60,000 nucleotides of DNA, taken from assembly GCF_964355755.1 (NCBI RefSeq), contig NC_092679.1:15864932-15924931 (forward strand). Reading direction: 5' to 3'. This document shows, in pieces, positions 1 through 12,500 of this stretch (within the stretch, counting starts at the first letter, position 1; each line of letters starts with the position of its first letter). The notes below the pieces were generated by a model, which searched no databases, was not told the origin of the DNA, and saw only the letters and a program-made list of their open reading frames with translations. The DNA comes from Antedon mediterranea (taxonomy: Eukaryota; Echinodermata; Crinoidea; Comatulida; Antedonidae). A program made the position numbers and the translations under genes.

Positions 1-345
1 GCACTCCAGGGTATTTTTTTTAATAATGGTGCATGTTGCACAACATTGTGAATAACCGAAAGTGCGTCGCATCTCCATTAACGCACAAACTTAGACTTGT
101 GCATTATGTTTCATTATCGCACTCTTTTATGCCATGATTTTTTATGAATACCTGCTACCAAGATAGAGAAAATGAACGTCTTCCAAACTGGGAATTTGTC
201 TGACTGCACAATACTCGGATGGAGAATTGAAATAAATAAATATAGTTTAACCAATGCAGTATAAAGCAATTTTGCTATAAGCGGTATATTTTCCCAATCA
301 TATGTTTTATAACATATTTATTCTGTGTAGTGTTGTTTAACATAC
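1..345 (-). other. Start of intron 21 (partial)
   Basis: Intronic sequence after the exon 21 donor, running off the window. AT-rich; I see no repeat family or coding segment in it. Confidence 0.7.
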
Positions 346-529
346 CTCGTACAAGTGCAGGGAAGGCCTGACTGAACATGGACTCGTTTCCTTGTTCTCC
401 GTGCTCTCCTAACCGTTTGTAGGGTCCACCGCCTGCAGCAATGCTTTCATCAGAGAGTGTTCGTTGAAGACTTGACCACGTTTGGTTATTTGCTTTACCG
501 GGGTATGTCGCAAGGGATTGTGGTGTTTG
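346..529 (-). CDS. SIPA1L: SIPA1L exon 21 (last in window)
   Basis: 184 nt; acceptor tgtttttgtag, donor gtatgt. Phase 0 at entry: [20 protein letters not shown], then [20 protein letters not shown] and [29 protein letters not shown] is a strong SIPA1L signature located shortly before the C-terminal coiled coil. Leaves one base (G) for the next exon, which lies beyond the left edge. Confidence 0.93.
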
Positions 530-3500
530 CTACAAAAACAAGTAAAATAGTAATGTTTTAAACAAATATTTTTTGCTTATTTAGCATAAAAATGCTTTAT
601 ATCAGCTTTCGGAAGAGTTTTTTGATTGTCCCTAGTATATTAATTAGAAATAAATAAATGGATAACATATGAATGAATATTAATGAATAAATTGAATACC
701 CGATTAAGCCTACATACATTAATAAATATTTTAGCAATTTATCTTGGCTATTTGGCTACTGATAACTAGTGGTGAGTGATATCCCTTTTAACTGTCTACA
801 CTATCAAACTAGTTTGACAAAAAAGTGTGATGTGCCCAAATATGGTAGTGATATAGCTAAATATTGTAGTGATATGACATCACATTTTTTTGTAACATAG
901 TTTGATAGTGTAGACAGAGCTTAGCTGAAGTTTAACATAATAAAAAAAATTATAAACAAATAATCTTAATTGATGAATAAACCTATTGAATGAATAAATA
1001 GACAAAATAAAATATTTAAAAATTGAATAGTAATTATAAAGTTTCCTCTTTACATCTAAATGGATTTACATCCTGGTTAGGCTACAACCCACAAATCTCT
1101 GTTGTCGTGTTTATTTCCTAACAAACAAATAAAAACAAACATTTTGCAGACAACTTTCATAATTAAATTTTAAAAATAAATAAGTTTTCATAAACAAATC
1201 CAGAAAGAGAATATGTTCTGATTAAATCTACGTATTTGTGGACAAAATTACTAATTGTTGTTAATTAAATCAATCAACATTCTTTCCATTTTCCATGAAT
1301 TCAGTACAAAATAAAACATAGCTTTCTATTATTTTAATTATTCCTTCCGAATTGAATCATTATTATCAAATTTATCATTTCGCTAACTTTCCTTATGGAG
1401 AAGTAAAAACGAAACCAGTTTTATCGGAGTAAGATAAGTATCTAAGAAGTAATGTAATCGACACTAAATGTATATCTGAAACATACTGTACCCTCGATAT
1501 TGCCCAAATGATAAAGTGGATGTAACAGCCTATGTAAGGTTAATGTCTAGAAAATGCTATTTTAAAGTTTGTCTTATTAGATTGAAATACTGTGAGATAA
1601 GATGAATGAAAGTTAAGCCGCCAATAGCAGATTGTATCAATAGTTGTAGGAAATTATTCGTTAGTGCTAATAAACGTTAAGAAACAAACGCTAGTATTAA
1701 ATAATGTTAAGTTTGTGATTGAAATGTGCGTTAATTTGTTTAGTAAAATTGTAAATGTTAACCATAAAACATAATATATATACTTATAATATTGTTAAAG
1801 ATGTATAGTCCCCCAAAAACATGAAAACAAAATTACATCGGCCATTTTGTAGTTTTGATAAAGTTAATCACTTCCAAAGAAAAAAAAAAATAATAAAATT
1901 ATGTTTTCACTTATAAAAAAAAAATAAACTGTTAAATTCAACCGAAAAACCATTGGCTGGCAGCCAATTTAACTAGCCAATTTAACTATTTATTTGCTAA
2001 AAAATGTTATCAGATGATTAATATAGGTAATATAACTTGAATATTATATATATATCAGATTTTTATTTTCATGCTATAGAAAAAATTATCCACTGTATAT
2101 CCACCATCTTTTTTCACCATCTAGGGAGTCATCAGACATGTTATTACATTAGGTTAACTATCTAACTACTGGAAAAAAGTCTTTCTGGTTTTTATGGAAG
2201 AATTTTGCCAAATTTTGTATTTGACCATATTAAGGGAAATTCATGTTTTTTTGTCTCGATTTCTGTTACAAATATTTGATTTATGTACAATTAACCAAAT
2301 ATTATATTTAAAATTCATGCCTGTACCTGATCTTTAAATTACAGTTTTCCAGGAAATTATCATTTTTTTTCCAGATCCAATTTTTAGTCAAAGTGAATAA
2401 TATTATGTAACATTAAAATGGCATATTCAACAAAACAAATGTTAAACTATTTTTTCAGGGGGAAAGGTCAAGTTCGGCACAGAGACTAGTCTTCTAGAAA
2501 GATATTCTAGGTTCTGTGAAATGCATCTAATACATGTAGACCTGTGGTTTAGTCATTCTTTACCTCAAACAATTACACATACAGTAGAACCTCTGGACCA
2601 ACAAAGTATATAAACATCTATTTCCCTTCATTTGTTTCACAGGAGATCTTTCCCTTAAAGGCCCATTTACACTAGGACGATAACGATCGACGATAAATAA
2701 ACAAATATGCATTGCTCATACATAAAACAAAAGAAATCTAAAAAGTTTTTATTCTAGGACTATTCAGGAACCATCTATGCTTCCTTTGATGATACTTTCA
2801 GACGTCCAATCAAATGACGTCATGATTAGTAAGAACAATAATATCGTGACAAATACAACGATATTTTTTGTTTATTGATCATGACGTCATTTGATTGGAT
2901 TTAAAAAAAATATTATTTTCTTAAAGACAGCATAAATAAGTATTCTATAATTCTAGAACGAAAACCTTTCTAAATTATTTTGTTTTATATAAGAAAAATG
3001 CATACTTATCTATTTATCGTCGATCGTTATCGTCCTAGTGTAAATGGGCCTTAAGAGGGGTGTCCGAACGAAGATGTTCTATTATGATGTTATACCTGAT
3101 TCAAACATACAACACAAATGTAACAAAATTGTTATACGAGTATGTACCTGAATAATCTTACCGAGTTACAATACTTTCACACGCTAGTTTTTTAAGGTGT
3201 AATATAATCAGCGTAAAAGCACATCAGAAAGATATGCGCGTATAACACTGTGTAACATTACTGAGGCCTGTAAAGATTACTTCAATCCGACATTTGACAC
3301 AGATGTAACACAGAAACGCTTTCACACGTTCACACTAATGTAACAATTTGTTACAATATGTTACATTGTGAATGAGTTTATCATCTGTGAATCAGGTATT
3401 ACAACGCAATAAAGGATCTCGTTTATGATGACAACGAGTCTATCTTAAGGTGTTGTATGAAATCCTCAGGGATTACATTATCAATTAATGTTTAAAATTA

Positions 3501-6500
3501 ATGAGGCCTCTGAGCCGTGTCAGCATTATTAAAAGGCAAAACACGCAGTCATCATATTACAGAAAATTGCAGGAAACGAATTATAACAGATTACCTACCA
3601 TAAAATTGTTTTGACATTTGAGGGTCTAATATAATAACATAATTGATACCTATGTAATAAGGCAATAATTTTATAATAAACATCAACATTATTGACACTA
3701 CATACCTAAACATTGAATGTTTTTGCACCTAAGATAATGACATCATCACCTACATGATTTTGTTTGTCATCCTCTAAATTGTTGACATCATAGTCTAAAA
3801 TTGTCAACATCAGTTAGTTTTGAAAACATATAGTAGACCTGCTAAATACTATGAGGCCACTTATATCTTTAGCTTTGTACATTTTTACAGCCTTTTATTT
3901 GTGTCTTTTAATCTTTAAGCTTGGTTCCCACTAGAACGTAACGCAAGGACGTAAACGCAATGCAAGCGGGTTAACCAATGACAAGCGAAGTTATAGACAG
4001 TTAGCAATCACAAGCGAATAAGCCATCGCTTTTGATTGGTCAATTCACTTGCGTTGCGTTACGTCCTTGTGTTGCGTCGCTAGTGGGAACCACGCTTTAG
4101 GGATGTTTTGTGGCCTTAATTAGTACAGTAATTACTTGTCTATTTAGAACCAAATTTCATGTCTTAATTATTATTATTATTTATATCAATGCTATAAATA
4201 GAAAGTAAAAATAACCACAGATTTTAATGAGTATCGTTTAAAAAAATTGGGAGTTTTGGCGGATTCTATGTCCAGGAGATGTTCAATGAAAAGTTATAAG
4301 TTGTGGAAAGGCTTTTAATACTAAATTCTGTTCTCTTTTCAATATATAAAATCACTTTTCCTAAATTAATTTCGCAACTAGTTAAATATTGTTATTACTT
4401 CACAACCTAAAACATCAATAATAACCTAACAATTACAAACTATATAATCCTAGTACTGTTATCAAAATAATTATAACATTTCCAGACGTCCATATACACT
4501 AATTATTATATCAATAATAATGAAATGTTTGTCTGAAAATTGACAATAAACTCATATGGGAATGCACGATTTCCAAAACTGTTTATTTTTGTGATACAAT
4601 ACTTGGAACTAGTCTTCCCCAAACTATTGGTTTACACGCAAGTTTCAATTAGACAATTTATTAATAGAAACACCGTATCAAGTTTGTATGCCAAAGAAAC
4701 AAACTGTAATGTCAAATTTTAATATCTTTTTAAATTGTTTATTTTTGTCTTCTTGAAATACGTCAGATTTCAAAATGATATAATTATAATAAAATTAAAT
4801 TTAACAAACAGTTTTCTTTTGTAAGATATTATATTTAGAAAATGCTTTTGTATAACTGATGGACTTTACAGTGGTGACGTAAGCCGTTTCTTAAATAAAA
4901 ATTTTGCAATATTCCTGTTCTTGGATAGCTTTCGATTTTCGATGATCTGAGACCTAACGTTATGTTAATTCATTGTGAGCTCATAGGAATATGGGGATGT
5001 GCTTCCTTACTGAAATCCTCAATGAAGTTTTGGCGGATTCTATGTCAGGTGATGACCAAAGGCACAATATGTGTACAGTAGGTTCTACTAGATTGTTGCC
5101 AATTGAAACCTCCTTCTTATGTTAGCCTGGGAAAGTAATATCGACACGAATATTCTTTGACTAAAGCTCTGTTTACACTATCAAACTTTATGTGACATAA
5201 TAGGGAGATATGTAGTGATTTACTATCCAAAATTTCTACAAAAGTACCTATATACTCTAGTTTCGGAGATGAAAGAGGAATGGGTTGGTAATAGAGGAGT
5301 TGTGGTGTGCTCGATGTAAAAGTTTAAAAAAATTATTTTGATCTGTGTAGTGCGAGTTGGTTAAAAACATAAAAATAGTCAAAATTATAATTTTTCATGC
5401 CACACTAAATTGGCACCATTTAAATTTGTAATTAATTTCATGCAAATTTACATTGAAATGCTCTGAGCAAAGCATGCGCTTTCTTGGCTATTTTCAAGCC
5501 TAATTATGTATTGAGTAATTTTTCTCTAGTGTTTTCCCAAAACAATAAGTTCAGGACACTATCTCTCCAGTGGGAATCATATATGGGATGAGGTTAACCA
5601 GCAGAACTTATAAATAAATTAATTAAAAATATAAAATATTGTGAAAATAATTAAAGCTCTATCAAACTAGCACTAGTATCAAAAAAGTGTGATGTGCCCA
5701 AATATGATAGTAATATACCCAAATATGGTAGTGATATGACATCATCATGTCCATATATGGGCACATCACATTTTTTTTCACATAAAGTTTGATAGTGTAG
5801 ACAGAGCTTAAGACTGATGGTACTCATACAATTATAACACAATACAACCAATAAGGGCTAAACACCACAGGATGGTCATATTTCATAGAGGTATGAAAAT
5901 AACTATGACTATTCTATTTTGGAAAAGGAAATTAGAATGAGTAATATTACTAATAATAGGTAATTAGATTAAGTACTATTATTTTTTCAAAGACATAATC
6001 CATGGAATTAATAAATAGCTTTCAAAGTTTAATTTTCAAACTGTCTGATGTGACTGTGGGAAAAATGTAAGTTTGTCAGTAATGTTGTTTAGAAGTATTA
6101 CAGATATTTTCTCCCTGAGAAAATGTTGTTTACATTATTTTGTTGAATATGCCATTTTATCACAAATGGTTATTCATTTTGACCAAAAAATGGATCAAGA
6201 AAAACAAATTATTTACCTGAAAAAACTGTAATTTAAAGCAAAAAAATAGTCAAATTGGCTGCCTATTATTTGTCTAACATTAAAACAATAATAATTATTT
6301 GTTTTATTATTTGTAATAATTAAACACACATGCTAGACCTGGGGGACAAAATCATCTTTTTTAGATGGGATGTCCCCATCAGCAGTGATGGGGACAGGTA
6401 TATTATATTATATTAGAAAAGTAGAATAATGACAACAATGTGTTTGGAATTTCTTGTTTCTAGTTGGAATAATAAATCAGTTGTTAAAAAAATGTTAGTG

Positions 6501-9500
6501 AAAGTAAATTAAAATCAAAATTAAAGAAAAGTTAATAAATGAAATATAAAAAAAAAAAAAACAAACAAAATTAGTAGTAATACAAATTAATAATATGTAT
6601 TGATTAAACAAAATATGAAATGATCAAAAAAAATTTTAAAATAGTAAGTTTAGTAGACACCAAAAATAATATTGAAGTAAACCATGTACAGGTATGCATA
6701 AATATTGGGGTAAAACAACAGTTATCATAAGTTTACTTTTACCTCAAAAATAATAAATGAATGAAAATCTTTCAGAACAAAATTAAATAGATAAAGATTA
6801 ATTAGTAAGTACAATGAGAATGAAAAGCTCTGAAACTCTGAGTGTCTTTTTTTTAAATAAAAAATTCTACTTATTCTTATTGAAAGAATTTTATTTCTTG
6901 CAAATTAAAGGTTTGATTGCATAGAGTACTGGTCGAATTGATTAAAAATTCTGAACCCCCAACGACCTCGTTTTTAAAACGCGGGATAAATGTGAAACTG
7001 TCTGTTTAATTGTGGCTAATTGCAAAGATTACAATCTGTTATCTTGTTGTATTCAATGTGATACTGTTAATAGTTTTATAATTAAATTAACAACAATTTG
7101 TTGACACTGCCTACACAGCTACCTGACCTCAATATCTCCATCCTCCATGGCTTGTTGCATTTTTAGTGAAAGGGTAACATTGCCAGGAAATCCTGTGATG
7201 TTCGACCCAATATGTCAGAAAGGCAACATGATGTATGTATAAAGCTCTGTCTACACTATCAAACTTTATGTGACAAAAACATGTGATGTGATGTGGACAT
7301 GATGATGTCATATCACTACTATATTTGGGCACATCACATTTTTCATTTGTCAAACTAGTTTGATAGTGTAGAAAGAGCTTTACACAGGTGAGTAATCGCA
7401 TGGAAAAAAAAAATTAATATTTATTTTTCCTTTATCTTTTAGCTTACATAAAGGTGGGTCACTTTAAAATAATCAGACATTGCCAGGATATCATATACTG
7501 TTTACCCAATTTTGTCAGACAGGGAAAACTAGGTTTTTAAACAAAATATGGCTGAAGTGATTACCCAATTTGTCAGATGGATTGAAAGTAGATGTTGAAT
7601 TTCATTTTAATGAAAAGTTCAGACATTTTCAGGAAATCCTGTGATGTTCTACCTAATTTGTTAGACAGGTTAAAACTATGAGTTTTAGACAATAAATTAG
7701 AAATTTATTTGAAAGTTCAGAAATTTCCAGGAAATCATGTGATATTTTACCCAATACAACAGGAGATTGGATAACATGAGGTGTTGATAGTGTACATGCA
7801 ATGTGCAAGCCATGCTTTTTTAAAATAGCATTTCACAAGTAAAGACTACTGAATGAAGGAAAAATATAGCAGGTTTTGCTAGCAGTTTTATTTTAAATGA
7901 CAGCATATTTGCATTTTTACTTTGATATAAAAACTGATTTTCAGAGCTTTTCATTTGTGCAGTGCAATGACGGGTTAATTACCAATGCAGGTGAGAATGC
8001 AACAAGCGTTTGGCGGAATTGAAATGAGCATGTGCGGATTGGTGGTCGGGGGGGTTGAGGTGAACATGAGTTAGTGGAGCAAAATGAGGACCCTTCACTT
8101 TCTGGTTCTACCTCGCTGTCCAGTTCATTGGTGCTTAGCAGCTTCCGTAGATCCTCTTGTAGCGATGAAGCCGGTTTGGTAGGTTTTGTAACGCCCGGTC
8201 TGAGGCGACTGGACAGTGACTCATTTGACGATTGCTTGGGATCAAGAATTTTCCTGTATAGAAACAAAAATAAATAATTAAGGTTAATTATTGTATAACA
8301 GAGATTTTATTACAATATGATTTAACACAGCAATCAACCCTATTCAGTTGACCTGCGTATTAAGTGGACACTTTTTTTTATTCCCGAAGGTGTCCCATTA
8401 ATAGGGTTTCCACTGTATATAAACTATCCTAATAATTAAATACAGGTAACTCTCCCAATATCGGACACCTTTGAGCTGGTCTATTATATCCTGTTTTTAA
8501 TGGTAAACAATGAATTTGGGACATTTTGGAACTCGAGAAAAGCCTTGTTTTGGGAGAGTTTCCGGTTTCTAGAGAGTCCAGTATTGGGAGAGTTACCTGT
8601 ATACTTTAAATTCCTCGGTACATACAAATATTTATATATGAAACTTTAAAGCACAACTGTCATCACCTGCTTCCAATTAAACTCATTAAATGAAAAACGT
8701 CAGCTGTCTTTTTATGTTTAGTTAATTAGTTCTGATAAATCTAAGGCGCACATGGCAAGATGACAAAGCAATAAATGATCAAAAAATGATCAAAAAATGA
8801 TCCAAAAATGATGTTTAGAATTTCAGGTTTCAGGAAAAAGAAAGATTATTTATAAACAATTTATTCTGTATTAAGATTAGTACTAAATTAGGAAATAATA
8901 ATACAAGAATATTAAGAACACATAATAAACTATTAATAAGAACAATAACAAAATAAGAATAAAAACCAATTGAAAGAATCACAATAATAACAATAAAAGC
9001 AGAAACAACAATGACAAAAAAATAACATAATTGAAAAAATCACAATAAAACTAACAAGAACAATACTAAAAGAATAACAATAATTGAAAACATTACAATA
9101 ATGAAAATAACTATTAATAAGAACAATAACAAAAAAATTAAACAAATTGAAAGAATCACAATAATAACAATCAAACCAGGAACAACAATGACAAAAAAAT
9201 AACATAATGGAAAAAATCACAGTAAAACTAAGAACAATAACAAAAGAATAACAATAATTTAAAACATCACAATAATGAAAATAAAACTATTAATAAGATC
9301 AATAACAAAAGAGTAATAACAACAAACAACAATAAGACAAAGAATAATAATAAAATAAACATAATGGTTCCGAAACGTCGATCTTCTTGTTTTTTGTCAT
9401 TAAATGTTATTGTAAAGTTATAAAGTAAGCGTCTTTAATATGTAAAGAATGTTAACAATAATAACATGATTACCAAAAAGTACAATGAAACATAAAAAAT

Positions 9501-12500
9501 CAGGTCATTCACATGTGACATTAAAAATTCGGAAACGTTAATTTTGTCTACAAAATCCTACTTTGAAAAGTTTGAAAACAGTGTTTCTAATTCATAATTA
9601 TCACATTGCGTGTGTTCTAGTTCTTTGTGTAATTTCTATTTTAAAAGGTAAGGTAGATCCTGAAGATAAAGTGTTGTACAGTTTTGTTGTGTTGTACAGT
9701 CAAAGGTCAACCAAAGATCAACAATAATTGACCTAATGATGTTCTTCAACTCTTTTGTTGTACATGGTGAAAGTGTTTTTAAAAAGGGGTCTACTGTACT
9801 TTGTATACAATTAAATTAATCTTATCTGTGTACCTTCTAGCCTGCCTTGGACTGTTAGCATCACTTAGGCTGCTGTTTGATGAATAGTTGGCGCCATTTC
9901 CTCTAACACGCTGCGAGCTGTACTCCCTTGCTCCACGCATCGGGCTGCCTCTGCTTTCTGGGCTGCGTGGGCGTACCCTACGAGGCATTGCAGGGCTTCT
10001 GTTAGGAGACTGATTTCCTTGCCGACGCGGGCGAAGACTGCCGCCAAGTTCGCGATGTCCTGATCCGCTTGATTGAGTTGAATGATCGCTAAGGTTTGAG
10101 TTACTAGGGATGTGTATACCATCATACGTGTTTGATCGAGGAATATCAAAAGTAAATTCCTGTCCAGTTCTTTGATATGATGGACTTTGACTTGGACTAT
10201 ACCTTTCCGGTGGTCCATAAGTCATTTGATCAAGGTACTCTCCGTGAAATCCTTGAGGATCTGGTAAAATTGGTGGACCACTGCCGTAGCCTTGATCAAC
10301 TAGGCTATCTTTAGAAACAGTCATAGTACTATCCTGATATCCCGAATCGGCATGGTAACCATCTTCAATAGTATCGTCAGTTGTATCATACCATTTTTCC
10401 TCATTTACATTTGATGAAAAGGGGTCTCTACTTGAATGTTTTGGATTTCCCTGAAAATAAAGATAAGATAGTTGGTTGAGACCAACTTCTGGGGGAACGA
10501 AAGTACTGTTCTTTAAAAATTATATTTTTCAGGCACATGTGGCCAAGGATTATCCTATAGTAAATTAATCACTGTCCTATCAGATAGGTGGTAATTCTTC
10601 TGATACAGGGGATATTTTGTGAACCAGTTCACCAGATAACTCATACCGTTTTGAATGATGAACTTGGTTCTTTAAATTAGACAGGTTTCAACTATTTAAA
10701 TTGAACCTATGGTTTATAGTCCTTATCCAAGAAGACGTGTTCCACCACCCGAACTAGGAGTGAGTAAGCCTCAAACCCATGCCAGTATTGTTGGCTTTTT
10801 AGGTACAGTAAATGCCCTGCCTTAACCGCTCCATCATTTGACTCGCCGTTTTAAAACGTTCAATAGAACCACAACTATTAGTACAGTACAATACATTTCT
10901 ATTAACATATACTTAGACAAATAATCTGCCATCTTCCTACCTGCACAGCTGTATTTCCCATTCTGTATTTCTTGGTATTGCTGTACGGTGATTCACCTCT
11001 ACTCTGATTAAAATTTGTTGGTGTTATTGCTGAAATTTAAGACAAATAAAAATAATGGAACATCCCACGTGCATTCTAAATAAATAAAAAAACTAGGAAA
11101 AAAAATACTAAATGTACCCATGTTCAAAGAGAGGCAGACATAGACATGTAGTGGTACAATCAAATTCTACCCTACCATATTACTGCCGATGTCATGGATA
11201 TATTGTGCTGAGAGGAGGTGGGTGGAGACACCCACATTCAAAGTCTTACACACATCCTAAAGCTTATTTTAAGGCATTGCACCCATTCTAATTTGAACAC
11301 AGTTCCCACACAATAAAACCAATACATTTTTTCCCACCCACTCTTTTTAACACCAGCCCCTAGACATCTCTATCTATATCCCTAAGATATCATAATTTGA
11401 AATATAATTTTTCTAAATTTTGTATTGTATATACAAATTATTTGTTATAACTTTTAAATATTCTCTGTACTTTATTCTCCTGTATTTTAAATTGCAGTGT
11501 ACAAACAAAGATTTTCTGATTTTTATTTTCATATGAATTAGACCAATAATAAAAGATGAGATGATAACAAATATTTAGTAAAAAGCCAGTGTTCGGTAGT
11601 ACCTGGTACAAATTCAACACAATCTTTTGAAAAATAAAATGCCAATATCATTATATACAGTCTTTCTAAACTAACCTTCCATCTCCGATTCATCTTTTGA
11701 TGACCTATGCCGATGATTTACCGCATCTGATTGTCTATATTGTTTGTTATTATTTGTTTCTGTTTGTCTGTAAGACCTGTTGGACTCCCTACTCCCACGA
11801 TGCTCCATTAGGTTCCGATTCACTTCCTCTCTTGACATCCTCTCCAGACTACCAAGCCCAGAGCTGTCGGACCCCTGCTGGTTACGCTGCAACTCTATCG
11901 AGACTTGCCGGAGATGCTTTGCTTCAATATCGTCGATAGCAAGACCTGTTCGAGCGTTGTCCAACTGCTCGTAGTCACTAGATGTAATCTTGGGTGGTGG
12001 CGGTTGTTGGTCGTTTGGTTGGATTGATTGGTTGTCGGTTGGCCGTGACCACTGTGGGGTGCTACGTGGAGCACCGTTTGAAAGAACGACTGGAGTAGTT
12101 GGTGTCCTGCCATGCCTTCCATAATCTACAAAATGATAAATATAGTAACAGTTAAACAATAAAATAATTTAAATACAAGGCCAACAGCGATTAAGTCGCG
12201 TGCTACAATGCATAGTGATACCGGACTGACAGACAGACCGACCGACAGACCGACATAGTGAACTATAGAGTCGCTTCCATGCGACTAAAAATGTTTTAAT
12301 TGAGATAAAATGGCTAAGTGGTTACAACTAATTATAGGTCCTCCATTAAATTTATAGTTCTTCTGGTAGAAAAAACAAATTGGGGAGCATTTGATTTCCA
12401 AAGACTGACAACCTAACTAGGTCAGATCGTCGGCCGTCACCTGGACATAGAAACCATCAAAACTGTGTGGGGAGCAAGGACATACCTTTCTAATATTATT

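Larger units (their letters stand above)
530..8111 (-). other. Intron 20 (7.6 kb, MITE-rich)
   Basis: Contains copies of three recurrent inverted-repeat families (789-922, 1799-2465, 3917-4097, 5164-5198, 5653-5809, 6130-6360, 7242-7380), a 392-bp hairpin element (2659-3050) and a Harbinger-like element (3093-3398). A 20-bp string (gttttggcggattctatgtc) occurs at about 4253 and 5029. Between these, AT-rich sequence with no coding potential. Confidence 0.7.
8254..9833 (-). other. Intron 19
   Basis: Holds a TA-flanked MITE (8443-8599), an 11-bp minisatellite near 8775-8812 (aaaaatgatc units), and an A-rich about 180-bp tandem duplication (8927-9320). The 95-codon minus-strand frame at 8933-9220 is a translation of that repeat. 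Confidence 0.7.

Noticed and set aside
8101-8112. Extending exon 20 into the VEPESEG readthrough
   Set aside because: The frame is open to 7941, but using gtagaa at 8111 gives the phase 0 that exon 21 requires and a normal donor; the readthrough lacks a better donor in phase.
8074-8277. 67-codon plus-strand frame
   Set aside because: Antisense shadow of exon 20.
9865-10218. 117-codon minus-strand frame
   Set aside because: Alternative frame over exon 19. It lacks the SP/RS-rich pattern continuous with the rest of the protein and has the wrong phase.
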